From NCBI RefSeq assembly GCF_937920395.1, contig NZ_CALEVF010000369.1, positions 1 through 16,713 of the forward strand: DNA of 16,713 nt, given 5' to 3'. Within the stretch, counting starts at the first letter, position 1; each line of letters starts with the position of its first letter. This stretch comes from an uncultured Clostridium sp. (lineage in GTDB: Bacteria; Bacillota; Clostridia; Clostridiales; Clostridiaceae). The notes under the pieces are model-generated. The model did no database searches and had not been told where the DNA came from. It saw only the letters and a program-made list of their open reading frames with translations. Made by a program: the position numbers and the translations under genes. Positions 1 to 6,010 of the stretch are shown piece by piece.

Positions 1-48
1 ATCTACACTTGATCCACACTCTTTCCCTACACGACGCTCTTCCGATCT
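1..48 (+). other. Illumina adapter contamination
   Basis: Bases 16-48 match the end of the Illumina TruSeq read-1 adapter (it ends in GCTCTTCCGATCT). Bases 1-8 match the flow-cell primer end ATCTACAC, and the 7 bases between look like an i5-type index. This is not biological sequence. The reading frame of the next gene becomes sensible exactly at base 49. Confidence 0.97.
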
Positions 49-285
49 GTAGCATCAGGTGGTGGTACAGGAAGAACTCTTCACCCAGATAATATGGGAG
101 CAGGCCCAGCTTCATACGGAATGACAGATACTATGGGAAGAATGCATTCAGATGCACAATTCGCAGGATCTTCATCAGTTCCAGCTCATGTTGAAATGAT
201 GGGATTAATAGGTATGGGAAATAATCCTATGGTTGGTGCTACAGTTGCAGTTGCAGTTGCAGTTGAAGAAGCAATGAGTAAATAA
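49..285 (+). CDS. GGGtGRT-family protein, C-terminal part (target gene of the integration)
   Basis: The frame is open from the adapter junction and encodes 78 residues. It starts VASGGGTGRTLHPDN, the motif that names the GGGtGRT family (role not established; from memory often beside an iron-sulfur scaffold gene). The C-terminus is glycine- and methionine-rich, with GMGNNPMVGA and an alternating VAVAVAV stretch, and ends EEAMSK. The 5' part is missing because the contig begins here, so the internal ATG at 94 is not the start. The last 39 codons lie inside the 110-bp repeat that recurs at 10161, so the element has replaced the native 3' end with an equivalent one and the gene product is preserved. 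A hairpin terminator follows. Confidence 0.85.
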   Translation, partial: VASGGGTGRTLHPDNMGAGPASYGMTDTMGRMHSDAQFAGSSSVPAHVEMMGLIGMGNNPMVGATVAVAVAVEEAMSK

Positions 286-289
286 ATTT
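169..289 (+). repeat. attL: left direct repeat of the integrated element
   Basis: Bases 169-278 are identical to 10161-10270 (110 bp). One mismatch follows (T279 versus C10271, a silent Ser codon change), then 10 more matches. The repeat is the 3' end of the GGGtGRT gene and the integrase gene begins 113 bp further right. This is the usual arrangement of a tyrosine recombinase integrating into the 3' end of a gene. The exact crossover point cannot be placed within the identical stretch. Confidence 0.9.
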
Positions 290-316
290 AGATGAGATAA
301 ATGAAAAGTATTTCCC

Positions 317-372
317 AAAAACAAGTCATGTTATTTTAGTAGAATTTTTACTAAGCATGGCTTGTTTTTTTA
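317..372 (+). terminator. Rho-independent terminator after the GGGtGRT gene, inside the element
   Basis: The arms ACAAGTCATG and CATGGCTTGT pair with one G-U. An inner TAGT/ACTA pairing sits in the loop, and a run of seven T follows. It lies to the right of the att repeat, so the element supplies it. It would stop host transcription before the integrase. Confidence 0.75.
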
Positions 373-402
373 CGCTATTTTATAAATAGGAGATGGTACA
401 TT

Positions 403-1341
403 GTGGGAATAAGGCTAAAGATTAAAGAAGAAAGTATTACTTTTGCAAAAGGATTTGAAGAATATTTAGATGATTGTAGAGGAAGGAATTTAAGAAAAGC
501 AACTATCACGCATTATGAGGAAGTATATAAAGCAGTTACTAGATATATTGACAAAGAAATGAACATAAAAGATATGAATGAATTAACCGTAAGTAAATTT
601 ATAATAGAATGTAACAAAACTAATGTAAGTTCACAGACATTATACACTTATACTAGAGATTTTAAAACTATATTATATTACTTTATGAGAATGGATTACT
701 TAAAACATTTCAACATTAAATTACCCAAACTTGATAAAAAAGCAATAGAAACATATAGTGACTGGGAACTAAAAAAACTATTAAAGAAACCTGATCTAAA
801 ACATTGCACATTTGTAGAATATAGAGACTGGACTATAATTAATTTTCTATTATCTACGGCTGTAAGATTAAGTAGTTTTACTAGCATTAAAATCAAAGAT
901 TTAGATTTTGAAAATGAAGTAGTTTATATTAATACAACTAAAAATAGGAAGCCATTAATTATTCCTTTAAACAAATCTATTATAAAAGTATTGAAAGGTT
1001 ATCTCAAGATTAGACAAAATGAAACTGATGATGAATATTTATTTTGTACAGCCTATAATAAAAGACTTGTAAATAAAAGTATTAATGGAAGCTTAATTAA
1101 ATATAATCGGGATCGAGGAGTAATGAGGACAGGAATTCATAGATATAGACACACATTTGCTAAAAAGTTTATTATTAATGGTGGTAATCCCGTAATATTG
1201 CAAAAAATACTTGGACATAGTAGTTTACTTATTACAGAAAATTATTTAAATATTCTTGTAAGTGATATTAAAAGTGAAATGAGTAAATTTGATATATTAT
1301 CTGAATTTAATAATGTTCATATTAATATTCATAAAAAATAA
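403..1341 (+). CDS. int: Tyrosine recombinase (phage-type integrase)
   Basis: This 312-residue protein of the XerC/D-like integrase family is expected to catalyse site-specific insertion and excision of the element at the flanking repeats. An N-terminal SAM-like DNA-binding domain (about residues 12-105, containing the ATITHYEE helix) precedes the catalytic domain. The full active-site set is visible: R155 in TAVRLSS, a Lys in the beta-hairpin (K180 or K183), H246 and R249 in HRYRH, H272 in LGHSS, and nucleophile Y281 in ENYLNI. The GTG start at 403 follows AGGAG at 388-392 with 10-nt spacing; no in-frame ATG is better placed. The gene sits directly inside attL. No excisionase-like ORF is found nearby, and no clear promoter lies between the terminator and the start. 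Confidence 0.93.
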   Translation: MGIRLKIKEESITFAKGFEEYLDDCRGRNLRKATITHYEEVYKAVTRYIDKEMNIKDMNELTVSKFIIECNKTNVSSQTLYTYTRDFKTILYYFMRMDYLKHFNIKLPKLDKKAIETYSDWELKKLLKKPDLKHCTFVEYRDWTIINFLLSTAVRLSSFTSIKIKDLDFENEVVYINTTKNRKPLIIPLNKSIIKVLKGYLKIRQNETDDEYLFCTAYNKRLVNKSINGSLIKYNRDRGVMRTGIHRYRHTFAKKFIINGGNPVILQKILGHSSLLITENYLNILVSDIKSEMSKFDILSEFNNVHINIHKK

Positions 1342-1464
1342 AAAATAAGAAATAGGAGTTATTAACTATAAAAAATATGTTATTAGAAAATAATTAAATT
1401 TAATTAGAATTTAATTAGAATTGTTAAAATGGCAATACCTAATAGAATTTGTACAAAAAATAAA

Positions 1465-1498
1465 ATAAGGCTTCGTAATTGTAGTTACTGAGCCTTAT
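1465..1498 (-). terminator. Leftward-facing hairpin terminator downstream of the integrase
   Basis: ATAAGGCT (1465-1472) pairs perfectly with AGCCTTAT (1491-1498), with additional GTAA/TTAC pairing inside. Read on the minus strand, the stem is followed by TTTATTTTTT. On the plus strand there is no T-run. It would end leftward transcripts entering from 1500-2000, although no convincing minus-strand gene was found there. Confidence 0.45.
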
Positions 1499-1727
1499 GG
1501 AAAATTGAATATTGACTAATAAACTCTCTTGGATAATTCACTATCCTCATTATACTTCAAAAATATGGGGATTTCAAGAGGTTTATTTTCTATACCCAAA
1601 AATAAAGTGTAGGTTAGTTGTCTAAGCACTGAAGCAACTCTAAATAATTTCTAGTAGGTTACATAAAGCCGATGCTATAAAATTTATGGGGAGTTATTGT
1701 ATTTAAATCTGTTTGTACATTTCGCCC

Positions 1728-1764
1728 TTAGTCGAATGTAGATAATCGACTAATAAATTATCTA
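1728..1764. repeat. Two interleaved 8-bp inverted repeats (pseudoknot-like order)
   Basis: TTAGTCGA (1728-1735) is the inverse complement of TCGACTAA (1746-1753). TAGATAAT (1739-1746) is the inverse complement of ATTATCTA (1757-1764). The order A-B-A'-B' means the two stems cross. They would form either alternative hairpins or a pseudoknot if transcribed, or two overlapping protein-binding palindromes in DNA. Confidence 0.6.
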
Positions 1765-2082
1765 GGGTGGTAGCTACTGGCAGAGATGCAGGGTGTAATA
1801 TAATCATGGACAAGTAGTTTGTGAGTATACGTGGAAGTAGAGCGTATATAAAGGTATTATAATAAACAGATTTCGATAACTTAATCATAAACCAAATATT
1901 AACGATTATCCTAGGAAAGTAGGGTAATTCTGTCCTTTCCATTCCCAAATATTAGTAGTTAGAAACCTATATGTCAAGCTAATAACTAATTTAATTAATA
2001 TATTATAATAATTGTTATTGTAAACTAATCAAGAGATTGTACTAATTTTTTTCAAACATCTTTTTTAACTATTTTTAATGCT

Positions 2083-2138
2083 AGTATCACTTTCAATTAA
2101 GATTCATATAATAGAATTTTTGACAAGGAAGTGATACT
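2083..2138 (+). promoter_or_regulatory. Inverted repeat masking the ribosome binding site of the WC-repeat gene
   Basis: AGTATCACTT (2083-2092) and AAGTGATACT (2129-2138) are perfect 10-bp inverse complements. The right arm includes most of the Shine-Dalgarno sequence GGAAGTGAT (2127-2135), which lies just before the TTG start at 2141. A TATAAT hexamer sits between the arms at 2107-2112, without a good -35 partner. A transcript starting upstream of 2083 could fold and hide the ribosome binding site. Alternatively, the repeat is an operator around a promoter. Confidence 0.55.
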
Positions 2139-2140
2139 AT

Positions 2141-2446
2141 TTGAGAATATATGAAAAAGATCAAAATAATAAAAATTGGTGTAGATACTGGTGTAGATTT
2201 TGGTGTGAAAGAAAATATGATTATGAATATTGGTGTAAAGAAAAACACAAATATGAAAATTGTCATGAAAGAAAACATGATAATAAAGAAAGTTATGAAA
2301 AAAAACAAGACAGTGAATTCTGGTGTGAATATTGGTCTAAATATTGGTGTATAAAAAGACGAGCTGACAAAGGTCTTAATGAAGGACAAGCTCATTCTAA
2401 AAAATTTACAGGTTTGTTTAATCTATTAGAGGATAATAGTCTATAA
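2141..2446 (+). CDS. Small Trp-Cys tetrad-repeat protein, unknown function
   Basis: This 101-residue protein is read from a TTG start, with GGAAGTGAT 5-8 nt upstream. I recognise no family. Residues 13-22 read WCRYWCRFWC and residues 60-70 read FWCEYWSKYWC, with further WC at 31-32 and Cys41. These are four-residue units of the form W-C-x-aromatic, encoded by 12-bp repeats beginning TGGTGT. The middle (23-59) is rich in K, E, H and Y, and the tail (71-101) is ordinary and hydrophilic. There is no signal peptide or membrane helix. The Cys/His content would suit metal binding or disulfide cross-linking, but that is inference. A second frame (ATG at 2151 to 2354, tetrads such as GVDTGVDFGV) is also open across the repeats but is worse placed relative to the ribosome binding site. 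A terminator follows at 2528. Confidence 0.6.
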   Translation: MRIYEKDQNNKNWCRYWCRFWCERKYDYEYWCKEKHKYENCHERKHDNKESYEKKQDSEFWCEYWSKYWCIKRRADKGLNEGQAHSKKFTGLFNLLEDNSL

Positions 2447-2527
2447 TTTGCAGAAGGTTAGTTACTGTAATCAATATAAGTATGTGCCATGGCTTATAAT
2501 TTATAAAAAAATTTAGAATTGTTAATG

Positions 2528-2562
2528 AAGCTCTAGGGAATGCCTTGGAGCTTTATTTTTTT
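2528..2562 (+). terminator. Rho-independent terminator after the WC-repeat gene
   Basis: AAGCTC pairs with GAGCTT, and the inner TAGG/CCTT pairs imperfectly around a short loop. The stem is followed by TATTTTTTT. It separates the WC-repeat gene from the spo0E-like gene. Confidence 0.75.
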
Positions 2563-2641
2563 AATTTACAAAATAGGTGCAGGATAAAATTAAATAAAAC
2601 ATTCCTTTTTCGATATAATTATTAACGAAAGGTGGGATATT

Positions 2642-2800
2642 ATGACGGACATGAATGAAATAACACAAAAGATTGAAGAATTAAGAGATTTAATGCATCA
2701 GTTAATTAATGAAAAGCAAACGTTAACTGACCCAAAACTAGTAGCGCTAAGCCAAAAGCTGGATGAGCTACTAAATGAATATGATGAATTATTAATTTAA
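2642..2800 (+). CDS. Spo0E-like aspartyl-phosphate phosphatase
   Basis: The gene encodes a 52-residue protein, a typical length for the Spo0E family. These are two-helix proteins that dephosphorylate Spo0A~P and so delay sporulation. The N-terminal helix is EITQKIEELRDLMHQLINEK. After a short turn (TLTDPKL) comes the signature SQKLDELLNEY at residues 37-47, matching the family motif SQELD..I..Y. The ATG at 2642 follows AAAGGTGGG (2628-2636), and a TATAAT at 2614-2619 is a plausible -10 box. The gene has its own terminator at 2831. Its place inside a mobile element, beside a broken paralogue and a quorum-sensing cassette, suggests that it lets the element influence the host's sporulation decision. 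Confidence 0.87.
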   Translation: MTDMNEITQKIEELRDLMHQLINEKQTLTDPKLVALSQKLDELLNEYDELLI

Positions 2801-2830
2801 CTTAATGATTTATCGTATTAAATTAGTCGA

Positions 2831-2857
2831 GGAGCCTTAGCCTTAGGGCTCCTTTTC
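2831..2857 (+). terminator. Rho-independent terminator after the spo0E-like gene
   Basis: GGAGCC and GGCTCC flank a 9-10 nt loop containing TTAGCCTTA, followed by TTTT. The transcription unit of the spo0E-like gene appears to be monocistronic. Confidence 0.8.
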
Positions 2858-2957
2858 TACTTAAAAGGTAATCACCTTAATTTAAGAAAAATACAAATAA
2901 TGTAAACTATCTATAGAAATGATGAAATATATGGTAATATGAAAGTGATTATAAAAA

Positions 2958-3110
2958 ATTGATTTACTTAGAAAGAGCTTGGAGAAATTAATATCTAAAA
3001 GGGATAGCTTAATTGATAAAGAAGTTGTTGAACTAAGCTAGGAATTGGACAAGTATATTGTTAAAAGTTATTTAGATGAGATTTATAAAATTATAAACTA
3101 TAATATGTAA
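2958..3110 (+). pseudogene. Second Spo0E-like gene, broken by an amber codon and lacking a start
   Basis: One frame of 51 codons reads as a Spo0E family protein: a first helix including LEKLISKRDSLIDKEVVELS, then TAG at 3039-3041, then ELDKYIVKSY. The family motif is SQELD, so the stop sits exactly where Gln is expected; a single CAG to TAG change explains it. The frame has no ATG, GTG or TTG at its beginning: it opens with ATT at 2958, after a GAAAGTGAT sequence that could be the old ribosome binding site. Both lesions indicate a dead copy. It is not a recent duplicate of the neighbour, because the sequence differs throughout and only the motif is shared. Confidence 0.8.
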
Positions 3111-3195
3111 TTTTTAGTTAGTTAATTTAAAATTGATTATTTTTGTAAAAATATATTAAATAATGAAGGAATATAAAAAGTTATGTAGAATAAAT

Positions 3196-3234
3196 AAATT
3201 AATAACTTATTTTAATAAGTAAAATTATTAATTT
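3196..3234. promoter_or_regulatory. Composite palindrome upstream of the agrD-like gene
   Basis: AAATTAATAA (3196-3205) pairs with TTATTAATTT (3225-3234). Nested inside, CTTATT (3206-3211) pairs with AATAAG (3214-3219). The palindrome ends 22 bp before the TTG start of agrD. It could be an operator or an mRNA leader hairpin. A weak promoter candidate, TTGATT (3133) with TTAAAT (3156), lies upstream. Confidence 0.4.
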
Positions 3235-3255
3235 TAGTAGAAGGGAGGGTTAAAA

Positions 3256-3387
3256 TTGAAAAAAATTTTTAGTAAAACTATGAAAATGATAGGATGTGTA
3301 GCATTATTTGTTGGAGCACTAGCTATTGTTCCAACATCAATGCTTAATTCACATCAACCTAATTGTCCCGATGAATTTTTAAAGTAA
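3256..3387 (+). CDS. agrD: AgrD-like autoinducing-peptide precursor with Ser in place of the ring Cys
   Basis: This 43-residue peptide is too short for routine gene calling. The TTG start follows GGGAGGGT (3243-3250). It has the AgrD layout: a basic, amphipathic leader (KKIFSKTMKM), a hydrophobic stretch (CVALFVGALAIVP), a short core, and an acidic tail with the pattern P-x-x-P-x-E (QPNCPDEFLK). In AgrD proteins the ring-forming Cys is normally five residues before the tail. Here that place holds Ser28 in PTSMLNSHQP, and the only nearby Cys (C37) lies inside the tail that is normally removed. The mature signal may thus be a Ser lactone around SMLNS, as known for the serine-type staphylococcal peptide. 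The genes for the kinase and the processing protease follow. Confidence 0.8.
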   Translation: MKKIFSKTMKMIGCVALFVGALAIVPTSMLNSHQPNCPDEFLK

Positions 3388-3455
3388 AATTATTGACTCT
3401 TTTGAGAAAGAACGCATGAGTTTTAGCAATAATATTTCAAAAGAGTCAATAATTT
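3387..3455 (+). promoter_or_regulatory. 19-bp perfect inverted repeat between agrD and agrC
   Basis: AAATTATTGACTCTTTTGA (3387-3405) and its exact inverse complement (3437-3455) flank a 31-nt loop. The hairpin begins in the agrD stop codon and ends 5 nt before the ribosome binding site of agrC. There is no T-run, so it is not a standard terminator. A stem placed here could stabilise the agrD message or reduce read-through into the kinase, giving more peptide than receptor. TTGACT inside both arms also allows a DNA-binding role. Confidence 0.75.
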
Positions 3456-3474
3456 GTTGAGGAGAAGATATAAT

Positions 3475-4788
3475 ATGACAGTGACTAGAGAAATAATACT
3501 TGATATCTTAGAAGCATTAATATTATTAGGAGTTTTTAGCTCTTTAACAAATCAAAAGAAGTATATAAGTGAGAATAAAATAAAATCATGGTTATTTTGT
3601 ATAATATACGTTTTGGTAACTTGTTTTAGTACATTTTATGTTAATAATTTGTATCGTATACTTATTATTATAGTGGTTTCTATTTTACTATTAACATTAA
3701 TTACAAAAACAAGTCTCTATTCTTCGACTATCATATTTTCACTATTTTATACAATAATATTTACTACAGAAACTTTAGTTCAACTCATTGAAATGTTTAT
3801 ATTTAAAGTGGAATTAAATCGGATTCTGTCAGTTAATAAATACTTGTTTATCTTCTTATTTGCTTGCAAAATGCTACAGGTATTTGTTGTAATAATACTT
3901 TTAAAATATAATGTGTATTTAAATAAAATTATATTAATTAATAAAGATGAATTTATTTTTTCTCAATTTTTAATAGAAATTGGAATTTTCAATTTGTTTA
4001 TATATATTTTGATTTTCAGTGTTTTAGATATTAAAAAAAATAAAACTTATAATATGCTAATCTTTAGTATATCTTTTGTTTTTTTAATAATTGCATTTTT
4101 ACGCTTAAAAGAAAAAGAAAAAATGATAAACATAAACAATAAATATAAAGTTCAAGAGAATCAGATTACAAATATGGAAGAAATACTTAGCATTATCAGA
4201 CAAGAAAAACATGATTATGCTAACCATATAAATGTTATACAAGCATTATGTTGTTTAAATAAACCGAATGCTGTTGAGAAAATAAAAGAATATGTATCAA
4301 AAATTTCGGATACAATTCATACATCATTTACATATCTAAATACAGGAAATGATTATATCGATGGATTACTATCAATAAAAAATAACTATGCAATGAAAAA
4401 TAAAATAGATTTCAATGTGATAATTGATGAATCCTTTAATTTTTTAAAAATTAGGGAAGATGAATTAATAAGTATTATTAGTAATATTATAGATAATGCA
4501 TTTGAAGCATTCAAATTAAAAGCATATACTGAAAATAAGGAAATATCGATTACTACTTATTTAGAGAATACAACTTTCTGTATCGAAATAGCAGACAATG
4601 GAGAGGGAATTCCAGAAGAAATAAAAAATAAAATTTTTGAAAAAGGGTTTTCTACAAAAACGAAGCAAAAAGGTGACCATGGGTTTGGGCTATATATTAC
4701 TAGACAATTAGTCGAGCATAATGATGGGAGCATATCTGTAGATCGTGTTTCGGGAAAAACCAAATTTCTAGTTAAATTTAAGATGTAA
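3475..4788 (+). CDS. agrC: AgrC-like sensor histidine kinase
   Basis: The gene encodes a 437-residue membrane kinase of the peptide-sensing HPK10 type. Residues 1-210 form about six or seven membrane helices, the receptor part for a cyclic peptide. The His box RQEKHDYANH places the phosphorylated His at 246. The ATPase domain has the N box SNIIDNAFEA (N337, N341), the G1 box ADNGEGIP (374-380) and the G2 box GDHGFGLYI (400-408). The start is set at ATG 3475, which follows AGGAG at 3460-3464; the longer TTG start at 3454 would lie inside the inverted repeat. Its likely ligand is the product of the upstream agrD. No response regulator gene lies in the cassette or elsewhere in the window, so its phosphorylation partner must be encoded elsewhere or is lost. 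Confidence 0.92.
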   Translation: MTVTREIILDILEALILLGVFSSLTNQKKYISENKIKSWLFCIIYVLVTCFSTFYVNNLYRILIIIVVSILLLTLITKTSLYSSTIIFSLFYTIIFTTETLVQLIEMFIFKVELNRILSVNKYLFIFLFACKMLQVFVVIILLKYNVYLNKIILINKDEFIFSQFLIEIGIFNLFIYILIFSVLDIKKNKTYNMLIFSISFVFLIIAFLRLKEKEKMININNKYKVQENQITNMEEILSIIRQEKHDYANHINVIQALCCLNKPNAVEKIKEYVSKISDTIHTSFTYLNTGNDYIDGLLSIKNNYAMKNKIDFNVIIDESFNFLKIREDELISIISNIIDNAFEAFKLKAYTENKEISITTYLENTTFCIEIADNGEGIPEEIKNKIFEKGFSTKTKQKGDHGFGLYITRQLVEHNDGSISVDRVSGKTKFLVKFKM

Positions 4789-4801
4789 AGGATATAGACC
4801 A

Positions 4802-5371
4802 ATGAATAAATTAATCTGTTGTATAGTAAAAGAAATCTCAAAAACAAATTCCCAATTTACGGACTTAGAATTAAAAAAAATGGAATATGGATTACTCTGT
4901 CTTTTTGATGAAGTTACTAAGATTATTCCATATTATATTATATTTTATTTGTTTTCATTGCAACAATATTACATGGTTGCATTTGTGTTTTTTTGTCCAA
5001 TAAGATTGTTTTCAGGCGGATTCCATGCAAAAACTTATTGGGGATGTTTTTTTATCAGTTTTCTAACTTTCTGCGTAATAATTTTTATTGGTAAATATAT
5101 AACAATAAATATCGTTATTTCAGTATTAGCATTAATTATTTCTGTTTTACTTGTTTGTATTTTTTCTCCTGTAGATAATATTAATAAGAGGATAAAAAGT
5201 AAAGAACGAAGAAATAAGCTCAAGAACTTTTCAATTATTATAATTTTTTTGTTGAGTGGATTGAGTTATCTAATACCAAGTAGATTTTTTACTACGGCAG
5301 TGCTATCTATTCTTATAGCTGTAATATTGATGATGATGGGCTATATAAACAATGGATTAATTAAAAAATAA
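4802..5371 (+). CDS. agrB: AgrB-like peptide-processing membrane protease
   Basis: The gene encodes 189 residues, the usual AgrB length. AgrB cleaves the C-terminal tail of AgrD and closes the (thio)lactone ring. The catalytic pair is present: H75 in FSGGFHAKT and C82 in YWGCFF, with the conserved R68 just before. Four to six hydrophobic helices and the PVDNINKRI loop (123-131) also match the family. It begins 13 bp after the kinase stop, preceded by an AAAGGA sequence overlapping that stop, so it is co-transcribed with agrC. The order D-C-B with no AgrA differs from the chromosomal staphylococcal B-D-C-A order. A terminator follows at 5380. Confidence 0.93.
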   Translation: MNKLICCIVKEISKTNSQFTDLELKKMEYGLLCLFDEVTKIIPYYIIFYLFSLQQYYMVAFVFFCPIRLFSGGFHAKTYWGCFFISFLTFCVIIFIGKYITINIVISVLALIISVLLVCIFSPVDNINKRIKSKERRNKLKNFSIIIIFLLSGLSYLIPSRFFTTAVLSILIAVILMMMGYINNGLIKK

Positions 5372-5379
5372 ATAATTAC

Positions 5380-5416
5380 AAATAATGAGCAGAATTGATA
5401 AGCTCATTATTTTTTT
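5380..5416 (+). terminator. Rho-independent terminator of the agr-like operon
   Basis: AAATAATGAGC (5380-5390) and GCTCATTATTT (5402-5412) form a perfect 11-bp stem with an 11-nt loop, followed by more T. It closes the agrD-C-B unit. Confidence 0.9.
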
Positions 5417-5429
5417 ACCCATCATTACT

Positions 5430-5629
5430 ATATAATATTAGTGATAATATATATCCCAATATGGGAATGTGTTAGCTATGAACACTCTAGAATCTTACTA
5501 ATCACGTTATCTGATAATCTCTAAAGTGTCTTACAAGTCAAATATAACGGTATGAATGGCATCATAGAACGTTATAGATAAGCATATAAAAGCTGATACG
5601 GTAAGCCAACCCTGTTAGCTTTATTTTTT
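5430..5629 (+). ncRNA. Possible small RNA ending in a strong terminator
   Basis: This ~200-bp stretch has no usable ORF but ends in a clear hairpin terminator: 5589-5601 pairs with 5610-5622 over 13 positions with one mismatch and two G-U, followed by ATTTTTT. Nothing else upstream needs that terminator, because the agr operon already ends at 5416. A TATAAT lies at 5430-5435. Internal pairings include TATAACG/CGTTATA (near 5541 and 5573) and an ACACT/AGTGT pair around 5482-5530. The 5' end is a guess and no known RNA family was recognised. Confidence 0.35.
5589..5629 (+). terminator. Rho-independent terminator without a protein-coding gene upstream
   Basis: The arms AAAGCTGATACGG and CCCTGTTAGCTTT pair at 12 of 13 positions, counting G-U pairs, around an 8-nt loop. 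The stem is followed by ATTTTTTA. Confidence 0.7.
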
Positions 5630-6010
5630 ATGTTAATCATTTTTATAAAAGTGATTGGAATACTTATGTTTTGTGTAATAAATATTAAAAAGGTGATCGC
5701 AATACTTGTCTTTTGAGAAATTAGAATTAAGAATATTACTAAATTAATTGAAGTATAACCATTTATTTTTAATTTGGCGTTAGAATACCCACTCAAACCT
5801 ATTTTATCAATAGAATACCCGCACCTAAGCTTTTATTTATTCCAAATCCTTATAATTCAACAACTAAATCTGCTAGCTGGGTAAACGAACGCCAAAATAC
5901 CTAATATTTTATAATATAAGTATTCCGATCACCACTTTTCTGCTTTACTTACGTTAAAATTAGCTCTGAATTACATTGTGAGTATTAACTATAACAGATT
6001 TAGGGTTCAT

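Larger units (their letters stand above)
1342..2082. other. Gene-poor, structured stretch right of the integrase
   Basis: No convincing protein-coding gene was found. Plus-strand frames are full of stops, although short runs such as a GRDAGC-containing piece near 1780 look like decayed coding DNA. One 81-codon minus-strand frame (1703-1948) starts at TTG without a good ribosome binding site and matches no family I recognise. The stretch contains the leftward terminator at 1465 and interleaved inverted repeats at 1728. Phage elements usually carry their repressor and early control region here, so this may be its remains. Confidence 0.5.

Noticed and set aside
1703..1948. 81-codon minus-strand ORF right of the integrase
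   Set aside because: TTG start, no usable ribosome binding site, no recognised family; plausible composition alone is not enough. Kept only as a remark on the region.
2151..2354. 67-codon ORF with GVD/GVN tetrads overlapping the WC-repeat gene
   Set aside because: Its ATG is about 15 nt from the only Shine-Dalgarno sequence, while the TTG at 2141 is ideally placed. It is open mainly because the 12-bp repeats lack stops in two frames. Mentioned as an alternative.
2093..2395. 100-codon minus-strand hydrophobic ORF opposite the WC-repeat gene
   Set aside because: The Phe/Ile/Thr repeats are the reverse image of the TGGTGT repeats; no ribosome binding site and antisense to a well-supported start.
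2958..3110. Amber codon read-through (recoding) in the second spo0E-like gene
   Set aside because: The frame also lacks a start codon, and no recoding signal or special tRNA is visible; simple decay is the better explanation.
5572..5796. 74-codon minus-strand ORF after the agr operon
   Set aside because: It crosses a rightward terminator, has no ribosome binding site and no recognisable family.
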